Of a DNA stretch of 64,000 bases, positions 15,357-23,181 are shown piece after piece. Within the stretch, counting starts at the first letter, position 1, and the number at the start of each line of letters is the position of its first letter. Below the pieces are notes generated by a model, which worked only from the letters and a program-made list of their open reading frames with translations, was not told the DNA's origin and did no database searches. Made by a program: the position numbers and the translations under genes. Source of the DNA: Paenibacillus apiarius (GTDB lineage Bacteria > Bacillota > Bacilli > Paenibacillales > Paenibacillaceae); the NCBI RefSeq assembly GCF_017052585.1, contig NZ_JAFFHZ010000001.1, positions 3,080,501-3,144,500 of the forward strand, read 5' to 3'.

Positions 15357-17759
15357 TTGGTGAAGATGAAAAACAAAAAAGTGCTTTCTCTGGTGATGTC
15401 GCTTGCCATGGCGCTCAGCCTGATGACTCCGGTGGCCGGGGCATATGAGAGCCCCCCGTCGAACGGTCAGCCTGACCGCATGCTGCATCTGAGAACAGGC
15501 AGCGTGGACCTGCAGGAAGGCTCATGGAACGATGGGCTTATGCAGGAGGAGGGGGAAGCGGAACGTCAATTGTTCGTTGTCCAATTCAATGATGTCATTA
15601 CAGAGTCATCCAAGCAGCTACTGCTCCAGAATGGAGCGGAAATCGGAGATTACCTTCCCGATTTCGCTTATCTGGTACGTATGAACCCACAGCAAGCCGG
15701 CAGCCTCGCCGCACACGAACTCATTTACAACGTCACTCCATATCAAGCCAAGTGGAAGGACGGGACCATTCTTTCTTCAGAACACAGCCAGCCAGACACT
15801 TATATTATCTCGGTATTTAGAGGAAGCGAATCCAGCGTAGCCGATATGCTGCAACAGCAAGCGGCTGAATCAGCCATCGTGCATGAAGGCTTCATCGAAG
15901 CTGTACTGAGCGATGAACTGATTCCCCAAGTGCTTCAGCATCCAGATGTCACATTTGTCGAACCGAAGCCGGTAGAAGAGGTATACAACGATTTCGTAAC
16001 CAATCAAGTCGGAGCGTCCACGCCGACCGGCGTATGGAGCAAAGGGCTGACCGGCCAAGGCCAAGTCGTCAGCGTAGCTGACAGCGGCCTGGATTCAGGC
16101 AATCTGAGCACGCTGCACAAAGATTTTCAAGGCCAGCTCCATGCTACGCCTGCCCCTAATCCGTCAACCGGAACGTGGTCTGACACGAACGGGCACGGCA
16201 CTCACGTGGCCGGCTCGGTTCTCGGCAACGGAGCGATGTCGAACGGCAAGTATAGAGGAACCGCGTACGGCGCCAAGCTGCTCTTCCAAGCTATTGGCTG
16301 CGGCGGAGACTCCATATGCCCTGGCGATGTGCGGGAATTGTTCGGCACGGCGAAGCAGCAGGGGGCATCCATCCATACGAATTCTTGGGGAGCCCGCTTT
16401 AATTATTCATACAATGCGAACTCTTCGCGCGTTGACGAGTTCACGTTTGGCAACAAGGACTTCACGGTATTGTTCGCTGCCGGGAACGATGGGAGCTATA
16501 ACAACACCATTTCATCTCCTGGCAACGCCAAAAACACGATTACAGTCGGCAATCTGCTGAAAAGCAATCCGAACCAAATCGCCCCTACCTCCAGCAGAGG
16601 CTACGCCGTCGACGGCCGGATCAAACCGGATCTCGTCGTAACCGGCTCCAACATTATTTCGACCCGCTCCTCAGCTTCGTCCAGACAGCCTAATCCGAAC
16701 GAATACTACACGAGCCTATCGGGCACTTCCATGGCAACTCCGGCCGTAGCCGGATCGGCGGCCATCGTCCGCCAATTCTATATCGACAAGAAGAATGTGA
16801 CTCCATCGTCGGCGCTCATCAAAGCTACGCTCATTAACGGAGCGGATGATGTAGGCTACGGCTGGATGAGCAGAGAGACAGGATGGGGCCGCGTGAACCT
16901 GGTCAATTCGCTCTCTCCAACAGACGGCAGACAAGGAGATTTCGTCGATAACAAGACGGGCATCAGTACAGGAGATTCCACATCGTACCGCGTTAAAGCC
17001 TCAGCTGGCAAACCTTTGAAAGTCTCTCTGGTGTGGAGCGATTATCAAGGAGCCGTTCAAGCAGGCAAGCAACTGGTTAATGACCTCGATCTTGAAGTAA
17101 AAACTCCGAGTGGCGAAATACTTAAAGGCAACTGCTTTGTGCAAAACACGGCAAGCTCTACCTGCTCCAACTATGACCATGTGAACAACGTCGAAAATGT
17201 GTATCTGTCGAACGCGGTGACAGGTGAGTATACCGTGACGATCAAAGGGTATAACGTGCCGCAAGGGTCGCAGCCGTATGCTCTGGTCGTATCGGGGAAC
17301 GCTGCCGAAATTCTCGGCGAAGGCGGACCGGCTCCGGTGGAGCTGAAGGCGCCAGAGCAATTGACCGTAACGGCTCTGACTTACAACACAGTCAGCTTGT
17401 CATGGACCGATACGAACGGGACTGGTCAAGGAATTACTTACGAGGTGTACAATCAAGAGGAGAAAATAGGGACTAGTGAAACAACGAGCCATACCGTAAC
17501 AGGCCTTATTCCCGAGCAAACCTATACGTTTACAGTGAAGGCTGTTGACTTGCAAGGGAACGCGTCTCCGCTGAGCCAATCGGTGACTGCGAAGCTCCCT
17601 GCCGAACCAGCCGATTCGTGGAAGGCAAGATACGCCTACAAGCTGAACGATCTGGTGTCATACGAAGGCAACATTTATAAATGCGTGCTGGCACATACAT
17701 CGCTGGAAGGCTGGGAACCGCCTAACGTGCCGGTGTTATGGTCCCGCGTGCAGCAATAA
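15357..17759 (+). CDS. Secreted subtilisin-like serine protease (S8, KP-43-like) with FnIII and chitin-binding domains
   Basis: About 800 residues. A signal peptide (KKVLSLVMSLAMALSL) precedes a propeptide and an S8 catalytic domain with the triad Asp242 (VADSGLDSG), His280 (NGHGTHVAGS) and Ser458 (SGTSMATPAVAGS). A beta-rich domain follows (LKVSLVWSDYQGA, typical of KP-43-type enzymes), then a fibronectin III repeat (about 685-750) and a C-terminal CBM5/12-type module with LNDLVSYEGNIYKC. It should degrade extracellular protein while bound to chitin or a similar polymer. The start is uncertain: GGAGG at 15345-15349 favours TTG 15357 or GTG 15360; ATG 15351 touches the ribosome site, and a second GGAGG at 15290 allows a longer in-frame product from 15297 or 15300. 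Confidence 0.9.
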   Translation: MVKMKNKKVLSLVMSLAMALSLMTPVAGAYESPPSNGQPDRMLHLRTGSVDLQEGSWNDGLMQEEGEAERQLFVVQFNDVITESSKQLLLQNGAEIGDYLPDFAYLVRMNPQQAGSLAAHELIYNVTPYQAKWKDGTILSSEHSQPDTYIISVFRGSESSVADMLQQQAAESAIVHEGFIEAVLSDELIPQVLQHPDVTFVEPKPVEEVYNDFVTNQVGASTPTGVWSKGLTGQGQVVSVADSGLDSGNLSTLHKDFQGQLHATPAPNPSTGTWSDTNGHGTHVAGSVLGNGAMSNGKYRGTAYGAKLLFQAIGCGGDSICPGDVRELFGTAKQQGASIHTNSWGARFNYSYNANSSRVDEFTFGNKDFTVLFAAGNDGSYNNTISSPGNAKNTITVGNLLKSNPNQIAPTSSRGYAVDGRIKPDLVVTGSNIISTRSSASSRQPNPNEYYTSLSGTSMATPAVAGSAAIVRQFYIDKKNVTPSSALIKATLINGADDVGYGWMSRETGWGRVNLVNSLSPTDGRQGDFVDNKTGISTGDSTSYRVKASAGKPLKVSLVWSDYQGAVQAGKQLVNDLDLEVKTPSGEILKGNCFVQNTASSTCSNYDHVNNVENVYLSNAVTGEYTVTIKGYNVPQGSQPYALVVSGNAAEILGEGGPAPVELKAPEQLTVTALTYNTVSLSWTDTNGTGQGITYEVYNQEEKIGTSETTSHTVTGLIPEQTYTFTVKAVDLQGNASPLSQSVTAKLPAEPADSWKARYAYKLNDLVSYEGNIYKCVLAHTSLEGWEPPNVPVLWSRVQQ

Positions 17760-17868
17760 GCAAACGGACAACGCTCAGCGGACGTCCCTTTTTGAAAACG
17801 GATGCTGCAAATGATAAGCTAGAGGCAGCAAAGCGATGGCCATGGCCATCCGAAAGAGGTGTATTCTT

Positions 17869-18348
17869 ATGACGCAATCCGTACAAGTGCAAGTCGGGCA
17901 GGCCGTACCTGATTTTACGTTGCCGGCTTCCGGCGGGCAGGACGTCCGCTTAAGCGATTACCGCGGCAAGAAGGTCGTCATTTACTTTTATCCGAAGGAT
18001 ATGACACCGGGCTGCACCCAAGAATCATGCGATTTCCGCGATTACCACGGGGATTTTGCAACACATAACGCCGTAGTGCTCGGCATTAGCCCGGACGATC
18101 TGAAATCTCATGCCAAATTCATTGAGAAGCATAGCCTTCCGTTCACTCTGCTCTCCGATACGGAGCACAAGGTGGCCGACCTGTTCGGCGTATGGCAGCT
18201 GAAGAAGATGTACGGCCGGGAATATTACGGTATCGTGCGCTCAACCTTCCTTATCGATGAGGAGGGCAAGCTGGCCAAGGAATGGCGCAACGTAAAGGTG
18301 AAAGAGCACACGACAGAGGTGCTTGAGGCTGTGCGTACTTTGGGATAA
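17869..18348 (+). CDS. bcp: Thioredoxin-dependent thiol peroxidase (peroxiredoxin Q/BCP)
   Basis: 159 residues. It reduces hydroperoxides with electrons from thioredoxin. The peroxidatic cysteine is Cys49 in TPGCTQESC and the resolving cysteine is Cys54, the spacing of the BCP/PrxQ class. FYPKDMTPG and the RSTFLIDEEGKL strand are also typical. ATG 17869 is chosen because AGAGGTG lies nine bases upstream; the frame remains open 11 codons further. The gene stands alone, with its own terminator. Confidence 0.95.
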   Translation: MTQSVQVQVGQAVPDFTLPASGGQDVRLSDYRGKKVVIYFYPKDMTPGCTQESCDFRDYHGDFATHNAVVLGISPDDLKSHAKFIEKHSLPFTLLSDTEHKVADLFGVWQLKKMYGREYYGIVRSTFLIDEEGKLAKEWRNVKVKEHTTEVLEAVRTLG

Positions 18349-18368
18349 CCGAATAATGAATAGGTGGA

Positions 18369-18402
18369 GCGGCTCAAGGTCTGGAGACTTTGGGCCGCTT
18401 TT
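18369..18402 (+). terminator. Terminator of bcp
   Basis: 13-bp stem with G-U pairs (18369-18381 with 18386-18398), loop TGGA, then TTTT. Confidence 0.85.
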
Positions 18403-18420
18403 GCTGAGAGTGAAATCAAT

Positions 18421-18606
18421 TACAGCCCGATCCAATATTTGACGCAAATCAGAATAAAAGAAGCTAAAGAGCTGCTGCTTGCTTCGGATGCGACTCTGGA
18501 AGAGATAGCAATACGCGTCGGGTATCCGGACAAGTATTATTTCAGCCGGATTTTAAAAAAACATACGGGAACATCGCCCATTCAATTCAGAAACCGACTT
18601 GGCACG
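18421..18606 (+). pseudogene. AraC-type regulator remnant (C-terminal HTH only)
   Basis: About 62 codons resemble the second half of an AraC DNA-binding domain: SPIQYLTQIRIKEAKELL, EEIAIRVGYPDKYYFSRIL and KKHTGTSPIQFR. The N-terminal sensor domain and the first helix-turn-helix are missing and the sequence joins directly to the bcp terminator, so this is a truncated relic. It remains in frame with the following lipoprotein start, so the reading frame looks like a fusion, but a ribosome site and ATG separate them. In Bacillales such regulators often adjoin siderophore uptake genes, which fits the decayed binding protein next to it. Confidence 0.8.
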
Positions 18607-18680
18607 GTCGATAAAAATGCAAATCGTCCATTGAGATGGCGCAGAACATCCATTGGCGGCAGAAAGCTGGAGTATTATAG

Positions 18681-18713
18681 TAACAATGATAATAATAATC
18701 GTTATCAATGTTA
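18681..18713. promoter_or_regulatory. Fur-box-like palindrome upstream of the decayed siderophore-binding gene
   Basis: Outer arms TAACAATGATAA and TTATCAATGTTA match at 11 of 12 positions, and the core TGATAATAATAATCGTTATCA resembles the Fur consensus TGATAATNATTATCA. It lies 20 bases ahead of the lipoprotein ATG, where Fur would block transcription. Confidence 0.7.
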
Positions 18714-18732
18714 CAGAGAGGGAGATATATCC

Positions 18733-19412
18733 ATGCTTAAAAGCACAAAGATGTTAGCCGCCATCCTGTTCTGTCTGAGCTTGTTTTTGAGCGCTTGCTC
18801 GGGAGCTTCGACAACCTCCGGGAGTGTTACGGGAGGCGTTCAAGCAGCACCGGGGCAGGAATCGCAGGCGGGAACGGCTGACAAGACCAGGACCATATCG
18901 ACGATAAAGGGAGACATCAAGATTCCGGACAAGCCTCAGCGTATCGTCGTCGATCTCTACCTTGGCAGCTTCATCGCATTAAACGTGAAGCCGCTCGGCA
19001 CCCCGGAGAAGAACTTAAAAAAACCTATTATTCCAATAAGCTCGAAGGAGTAGAATATATCGGGGAATATGAAGCGATCTCGCTTGAGTAAATCGTGGCG
19101 CTGCAGCCCGATTTGAAGCCATCTACCAAGCTCTCGGTCGTAAGCTTCCCGCCAAACACGCAACGGAAATAAGGGAACAGCAGTCGGTGGAAGTATCGAT
19201 GGAAGTCATCCATGAATTTGCAGGCGACTACATTATTTTCACTTCAGACAAGCATACGTAGCGGACTTAAAGTCTGATCCGATCTGGGGAACGTTGGATG
19301 CGGTCAAAAACGATCGTGTATATATTTGGAAGAATCGTGGTATTTTGATCCGATTGCGACTTTGTCACAAATGGAGGAGCTCGCCCCATGGTTAGCCGGG
19401 GACGGGGAGTAG
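18733..19412 (+). pseudogene. Iron-siderophore ABC transporter binding lipoprotein, decayed
   Basis: The start is intact: a good ribosome site, a lipoprotein signal with LSLFLSACSG, and the opening GDIKIPDKPQRIVVDLYLG of a siderophore-binding protein. The frame then breaks in a run of seven A at about 19017-19023; the next frame continues as YYSNKLEGVEYIGEYEAIS and hits TAA near 19089. A further frame change and stops follow, while fragments such as YFDPIATLSQMEELAPWL show the original C-terminus. About 680 bases remain against 950-1000 expected, so internal sequence is also lost. No permease or ATPase genes follow. Confidence 0.88.
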
Positions 19413-19474
19413 CTCCAGACCGTTACTCTTCCCGGTATTTTCACTGTGAGTGATAAAGAGCATTTTCCCAATGA

Positions 19475-19497
19475 GCCGCGAAAACGCGGCTTTTTTA
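19475..19497 (+). terminator. Terminator after the decayed binding-protein gene
   Basis: Stem GCCGCG / CGCGGC with loop AAAA and TTTTTTAT. Confidence 0.9.
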
Positions 19498-19527
19498 TAG
19501 CGGGTGTCTGCAAAAGGGGGATAGAAC

Positions 19528-19596
19528 CATTGGACAGATTCCAATGTAACCTGTGGAAACAGATAGACACGCCTGTTTCACTCTACATTATCCAAT
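19528..19596. repeat. Half copy of the class B palindromic element
   Basis: CATTGGACAGATTCCAAT at 19528 and CACTCTACATTATCCAAT at 19579 are 51 bp apart and match the third and fourth units of the class B element (compare 54185 and 54237). The partner pair is not convincing. It lies just past the end of the minus-strand gene at 19624. Confidence 0.45.
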
Positions 19597-19623
19597 AGGT
19601 TCTATTCATCGCCTTTCTGCTTT

Positions 19624-19968
19624 TTATTTTCTTTTAACTAAATAAATGATGGCAAATATGGTGAAATAGAAAAATGTGCACGCCATAGAAATATCCTTAA
19701 TCGTATTATCTCCGGAAAAAATTTGAATAAAAAAATTAATCCCTAAAATGACAACGTGTGCAATGTGAACTTTCGTCACTTTTGCCACGCCGTCTTTCTG
19801 CTTTCTATCGTCTTTTAATTTTAAAATGAATACCAATACAAAGAAATATATAATTGCGCACGAAAGGGCAATATCCTTCATTAGTTTATCTCCGACAAAA
19901 AATTGAATAAAAACATTAATTGCTAAAATGACAGCGAGGGTGATGTAAGCCTTTGTTATATTCCTCAA
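19624..19968 (-). CDS. Small membrane protein made of two tandem repeats, candidate immunity protein
   Basis: 114 residues from TTG 19968, chosen because AGGAGTGA lies seven bases upstream; the frame extends further but would overlap the divergent gene. The protein is an internal duplication: NITKAYITLAVILAINVFIQFF..GDKLMKDIALSC and KVTKVHIAHVVILGINFFIQIF..GDNTIKDISMAC are the two halves, joined by a basic linker (KLKDDRKQKDG). Each half has two hydrophobic segments, giving about four membrane spans. No known family was recognised. Base composition is clearly AT-richer than the neighbours. Its position, divergent from a secreted peptide gene, suggests self-protection, but this is inference. 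Confidence 0.6.
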   Translation of the reverse strand: MRNITKAYITLAVILAINVFIQFFVGDKLMKDIALSCAIIYFFVLVFILKLKDDRKQKDGVAKVTKVHIAHVVILGINFFIQIFSGDNTIKDISMACTFFYFTIFAIIYLVKRK

Positions 19969-19999
19969 AAAAATCACTCCTATCCATAAAATTAATTTC

Positions 20000-20032
20000 T
20001 TGACAATATTATACACCATGATAACATGATAA
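20000..20032 (+). promoter_or_regulatory. Promoter region with tandem 8-mer between the divergent pair
   Basis: TTGACA at 20000-20005, followed at 20017-20032 by two adjacent copies of CATGATAA. The -10 box is weak (CATGAT at 20025, 19-base spacer), so the repeated 8-mer may be an operator or activator site overlapping it. On the minus strand TATAAT is present near 20010. Confidence 0.4.
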
Positions 20033-20071
20033 GTGTATTTAATTTCCTTACAAGAAAGGGTGCGTGGAACA

Positions 20072-20635
20072 GTGTTCAAAAGCTTTGGAGTCAAGGCAAT
20101 TTCGCTTGTCACCGCTATTGCTGTCACCGTTTTTTCTTTAGGAAGTGTGGCAAGTGCAACTGCAAGTAATGTCAATACGCCTGTTAGCGGAGAAGGCGTG
20201 ATTTCAAATGAAAACTTTGTTCAAGCCCAAAAAGTTCTCTCTGCGATTGAAAGAATGCCCGACAGTGTGATTAACAGCGGTCCTGATGCAATCATTGAGT
20301 GGTTAAATAAGAATACTGATTTGCAAATTTCCGAGTTTGGAACAAGCGGAGTTGTAGGTTGCGTGTCGGCAGTAGGGTTAGCTTTGGCATCTCTTATTTT
20401 TGCGCCTGCAAAGATTACGAAAATAAAAGATGCCATTAAAGCAGCCGGCGGTACTGTGAAATTTGTGAATAAAGTGCTGGAAACCTATAAAGTTGCCAAA
20501 GGAATGGGCATCGGCACCATGGAGGCGATAAAAATGGGGTTGCAGGATGCCGCGAAAACTGCCGGGAAGGAAGTTATAACAGCCCTAATGGGAATTTTTG
20601 GCGTAGGCAGTGTATATTCCAGTTGCTTTGAATAA
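20072..20635 (+). CDS. Secreted two-cysteine peptide precursor, bacteriocin-like
   Basis: 187 residues from GTG 20072, preceded by AAGAAAGGG. A typical signal peptide (SLVTAIAVTVFSLGSVASA) is followed by a polar segment of about 70 residues, then a hydrophobic helix-prone core starting GCVSAVGLALASLIF, a basic amphipathic region (KITKIKDAIKAAGG, FVNKVLETYKVAKGMG) and a hydrophobic end. There are only two cysteines in the mature part, one at the start of the hydrophobic core and one two residues from the C-terminus (SSCFE), placed for one disulphide. This layout, a long pro-region plus a C-terminal disulphide-capped hydrophobic peptide, recalls SdpC-like toxins, but I see no clear sequence match. 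Function is not assigned. Confidence 0.6.
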   Translation: MFKSFGVKAISLVTAIAVTVFSLGSVASATASNVNTPVSGEGVISNENFVQAQKVLSAIERMPDSVINSGPDAIIEWLNKNTDLQISEFGTSGVVGCVSAVGLALASLIFAPAKITKIKDAIKAAGGTVKFVNKVLETYKVAKGMGIGTMEAIKMGLQDAAKTAGKEVITALMGIFGVGSVYSSCFE

Positions 20636-20650
20636 AATCAATTCGTACAT

Positions 20651-20680
20651 ATAGACCTCACGCGGTGAGGTCTATTACTT
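20651..20680 (+). terminator. Terminator of the secreted peptide gene
   Basis: Stem ATAGACCTCA / TGAGGTCTAT around a short CGCGG loop, followed by TACTTTT, 15 bases after the stop. Confidence 0.85.
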
Positions 20681-20840
20681 TTCTATGTTAGGCAGGATGA
20701 TTCAATTCCCGCGTTAGCGCCTCTATATTGATTCAGCCCCAAATAAGAACTATTTCCCCTAAATGACACTTATATTAGTTATTTATATGATATGCCATCG
20801 TGCAAAGGAAAGCAAACGGTATCCGAACGGCCTTGAGTTT

Positions 20841-20877
20841 TCAGCATTTATTCAGCTAACGCTCAGTTTGCGCTCAG
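20841..20877 (+). promoter_or_regulatory. Phased TCAG array, response-regulator-type operator
   Basis: TCAG occurs at 20841, 20852, 20863 and 20874, exactly 11 bp apart; the last two units extend to GCTCAGTT. The array ends about 33 bases before a TATGAT -10 box (20910-20915) that lacks a good -35 box. Direct repeats in one helical phase next to a weak -35 are the usual target of OmpR-family activators. The downstream operon is the MacAB-like exporter. Confidence 0.55.
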
Positions 20878-20983
20878 TTACCTTTAAGGAAGCATTCAGC
20901 TAGGGTGAGTATGATGGGAGCAATGAATGGCCCGGACATGTCGCGGGCTGTTCTGTAGAACCGGCAAAGGTGGACTAGACGCG

Positions 20984-22417
20984 ATGAGGAAGTGGATGAT
21001 CGTATTGGGAATCGTCATTGCAGCAGGGGCGGCTGCAGGATTCTATTTTACCCGGCAACAGACGGAGCAATCGTCTGCTGACCCCGTGCCAACCCGAACG
21101 GTACAGGCGACCAGAGGGAGCATAGAAACGAAAGTGTCAGGTTCCGGGATGGTCGGAGTTGCACAAGAGAGCAATGTGAAAGCGGCTTATAAAGGAACAG
21201 TCAGCAAAATCAACTTCAAGGTCGGAGACAAGGTGAAGAAAGGACAGACGATCGTTGAGTTCAAAAAAACGGATAATTCCGAGAAGATTAAGCAAACCGA
21301 GCTTTCCCTGAAGAAACAGCAATTGCAGATGGAGCAGCTTCAGAAGCAGTATAAGGAAGCGGCGGAGGAAAGCAGGGACTCTATTAGAATCAATATAGAA
21401 TCGTTAACGCTAGAGATAGAACAAAATGAAACAACGATCGCCAGCTTGCGGAAGGAAGAGGCGGAGAACCATGACGTTGCCGCTCCGGTTGCGGGCACGG
21501 TCACGGCGAGCGAGATTGAAGTCGGGGGCGATGTGAACGAGAACACCGTCGTGGCGGTCATCGTCGATTATACCAACCTGGAGTTCACCATGTCGGCGGA
21601 TGAACTCGATGTGCCGAAAATCAAGGCGGGACAGACGGCGGAAGTGACGCTGAACGCATTCCCGGACAACGTGTTTACAGGAAAAATCAATACGATTGCC
21701 AATGAAGGCAAGAGCTCCAACGGCGTTGCGACCTATGAGGTAAAGATTGGCTTATCCAACGCCGCAGGCGTTCTCTCCGGCATGTCCGGCCAAGCGGAAA
21801 TTGTTACGAATGCGAAGCAGGACGTTGTTCTTGTCCCGGTAGAGGCGGTCGTCGCCATGGGCGGCAAGCATTTCGTCCGGGTGCCTGGCGACGGAGGGGC
21901 ATCCGCCGGAGCGCCTAACGCCGGAGAGCTGCCGTCGCAACGTGTGGACGATGCGCAGGATGGCGCTCAAGCCGAGCCGGCAGGCGATGGAAGCGACGCT
22001 GGCAGCATGGATGGCCGTGCCGCCGCCGGGACGGGCGGTGGAAATGCGGCAGGAGGCAACACAGGAAGCAGCAATAGAAGCGGCACCCGAGGCAATTCCG
22101 GCAATAGGGCGGCTGGAAGCAGCGCAGGCAATGAAGCTGCGGCCGGGCAGGAGAATGACGGCGCGATCCGGCGAATGGGCCAGGCTTCTGGCGGAACGCT
22201 GAGAGAAGTGACCGTTGGCATCAGCAATGACTCCTATGCCGAAATCATTTCCGGCCTGAGTGAAGGCGACTCCGTAATCCTTGCCGCGCCGCAAGGAAAG
22301 GCAGGCGGGTCGACCGAACAAAGACAGCAGATAAGAGGCATGGGAGGCGGCATCATTGGCGGCGGCAGCTTCTCCGGCGGCGCGTTTCCTGCCGGCGGCG
22401 GAGGCGGCCGCCGATGA
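20984..22417 (+). CDS. Efflux periplasmic-adaptor-type (MacA/HlyD-like) membrane fusion protein
   Basis: 477 residues from ATG 20984 (AAAGGTGG ten bases upstream). One N-terminal membrane anchor (residues 5-21) is followed by a lipoyl half-motif (YKGTVSKINFKVGDKVKKG), a coiled coil at about 100-155 rich in Lys/Gln/Glu, the second lipoyl half (VAAPVAGTVTASEIEVGG) and a beta-barrel. A disordered Gly/Ala/Asn/Ser-rich insert of about 110 residues (roughly 300-410) then separates it from the last domain, and the C-terminus is Gly-rich. The insert is unusual for the family. It should link the MacB-like permease encoded downstream to its substrate at the cell surface. Its stop overlaps the next start (ATGA). 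Confidence 0.88.
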   Translation: MRKWMIVLGIVIAAGAAAGFYFTRQQTEQSSADPVPTRTVQATRGSIETKVSGSGMVGVAQESNVKAAYKGTVSKINFKVGDKVKKGQTIVEFKKTDNSEKIKQTELSLKKQQLQMEQLQKQYKEAAEESRDSIRINIESLTLEIEQNETTIASLRKEEAENHDVAAPVAGTVTASEIEVGGDVNENTVVAVIVDYTNLEFTMSADELDVPKIKAGQTAEVTLNAFPDNVFTGKINTIANEGKSSNGVATYEVKIGLSNAAGVLSGMSGQAEIVTNAKQDVVLVPVEAVVAMGGKHFVRVPGDGGASAGAPNAGELPSQRVDDAQDGAQAEPAGDGSDAGSMDGRAAAGTGGGNAAGGNTGSSNRSGTRGNSGNRAAGSSAGNEAAAGQENDGAIRRMGQASGGTLREVTVGISNDSYAEIISGLSEGDSVILAAPQGKAGGSTEQRQQIRGMGGGIIGGGSFSGGAFPAGGGGGRR

Positions 22418-23181
22418 GAGAGCATGCAGCATCAGGGAGTGGCGTCCTGATCTCAATCCGGGACGTGCGGAAATCGTACAGAATGGGTTCAGAGGAAGTG
22501 ACCATTCTTCGAGGGATCAATCTGGAGATTCGCCAAGGTGATTTTGTCGCGATTATCGGTCCATCCGGCTCAGGCAAATCGACGCTGATGAATGTCATTG
22601 GTTGTCTGGATACGCCGAGCTCTGGCAACTATACGCTGGACGGAATGGAAGTGAGCGGATTAAGCGATAACAAGCTGGCGGAAGTCCGCAATCGGAAAAT
22701 CGGCTTCATCTTTCAAAGCTTTCACCTTCTTCCAAAGCTGAGCGCTGTTGAAAATGTGGAGTTGCCGCTCATTTACCGGGGCTTGTCGAACAAGGAGCGC
22801 CGCGAAGCTGCGATCCAGGCGCTGCAGCAGGTAGGTTTGGACGGCAGAATGGGCCATAGGCCGAGCGAGCTCTCAGGCGGACAGCAGCAGCGGGTTGCGA
22901 TAGCTCGGGCACTGGCCGCTCATCCGCCGATTCTGCTCGCGGATGAACCGACTGGCGCATTGGATACGAGGACCGGCAAGGAAGTGTTGGGACTAATTGA
23001 GGAGTTGAATAACGCCGGGCATACGATTGTGTTAATCACCCACGACTTGGAAGTAGCCGCGCGGGCCAAAAGAGTCGTATTCATGAATGACGGCATCTTG
23101 ACCGAGGAAAGGGGGGACGGGCGTGAAGCTGTCGCAAGGGTTCAGAATGTCATGGCACAGCATTCTGGCCAACAAGCTTAG
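22414..23181 (+). CDS. MacB/LolD-type ABC exporter ATPase
   Basis: 255 residues with Walker A IGPSGSGKSTLMNVIGCLD, signature LSGGQQQRVAIARAL, Walker B ILLADEPTGALD and ITHDLEVA. The FHLLPKLSAVENVELPL stretch is typical of the MacB-associated subclass. The ATPase overlaps the adaptor upstream by four bases and the permease downstream by 59 bases, so the three are coupled. Substrate is unknown; in Gram-positive bacteria such sets often export peptides or protect against antimicrobial peptides. Confidence 0.93.
   Translation: MREHAASGSGVLISIRDVRKSYRMGSEEVTILRGINLEIRQGDFVAIIGPSGSGKSTLMNVIGCLDTPSSGNYTLDGMEVSGLSDNKLAEVRNRKIGFIFQSFHLLPKLSAVENVELPLIYRGLSNKERREAAIQALQQVGLDGRMGHRPSELSGGQQQRVAIARALAAHPPILLADEPTGALDTRTGKEVLGLIEELNNAGHTIVLITHDLEVAARAKRVVFMNDGILTEERGDGREAVARVQNVMAQHSGQQA

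Noticed and set aside
20033..20071. Upstream start (20033) for the secreted peptide gene
   Set aside because: It would place polar residues before the signal peptide and overlaps the ribosome site that serves GTG 20072.
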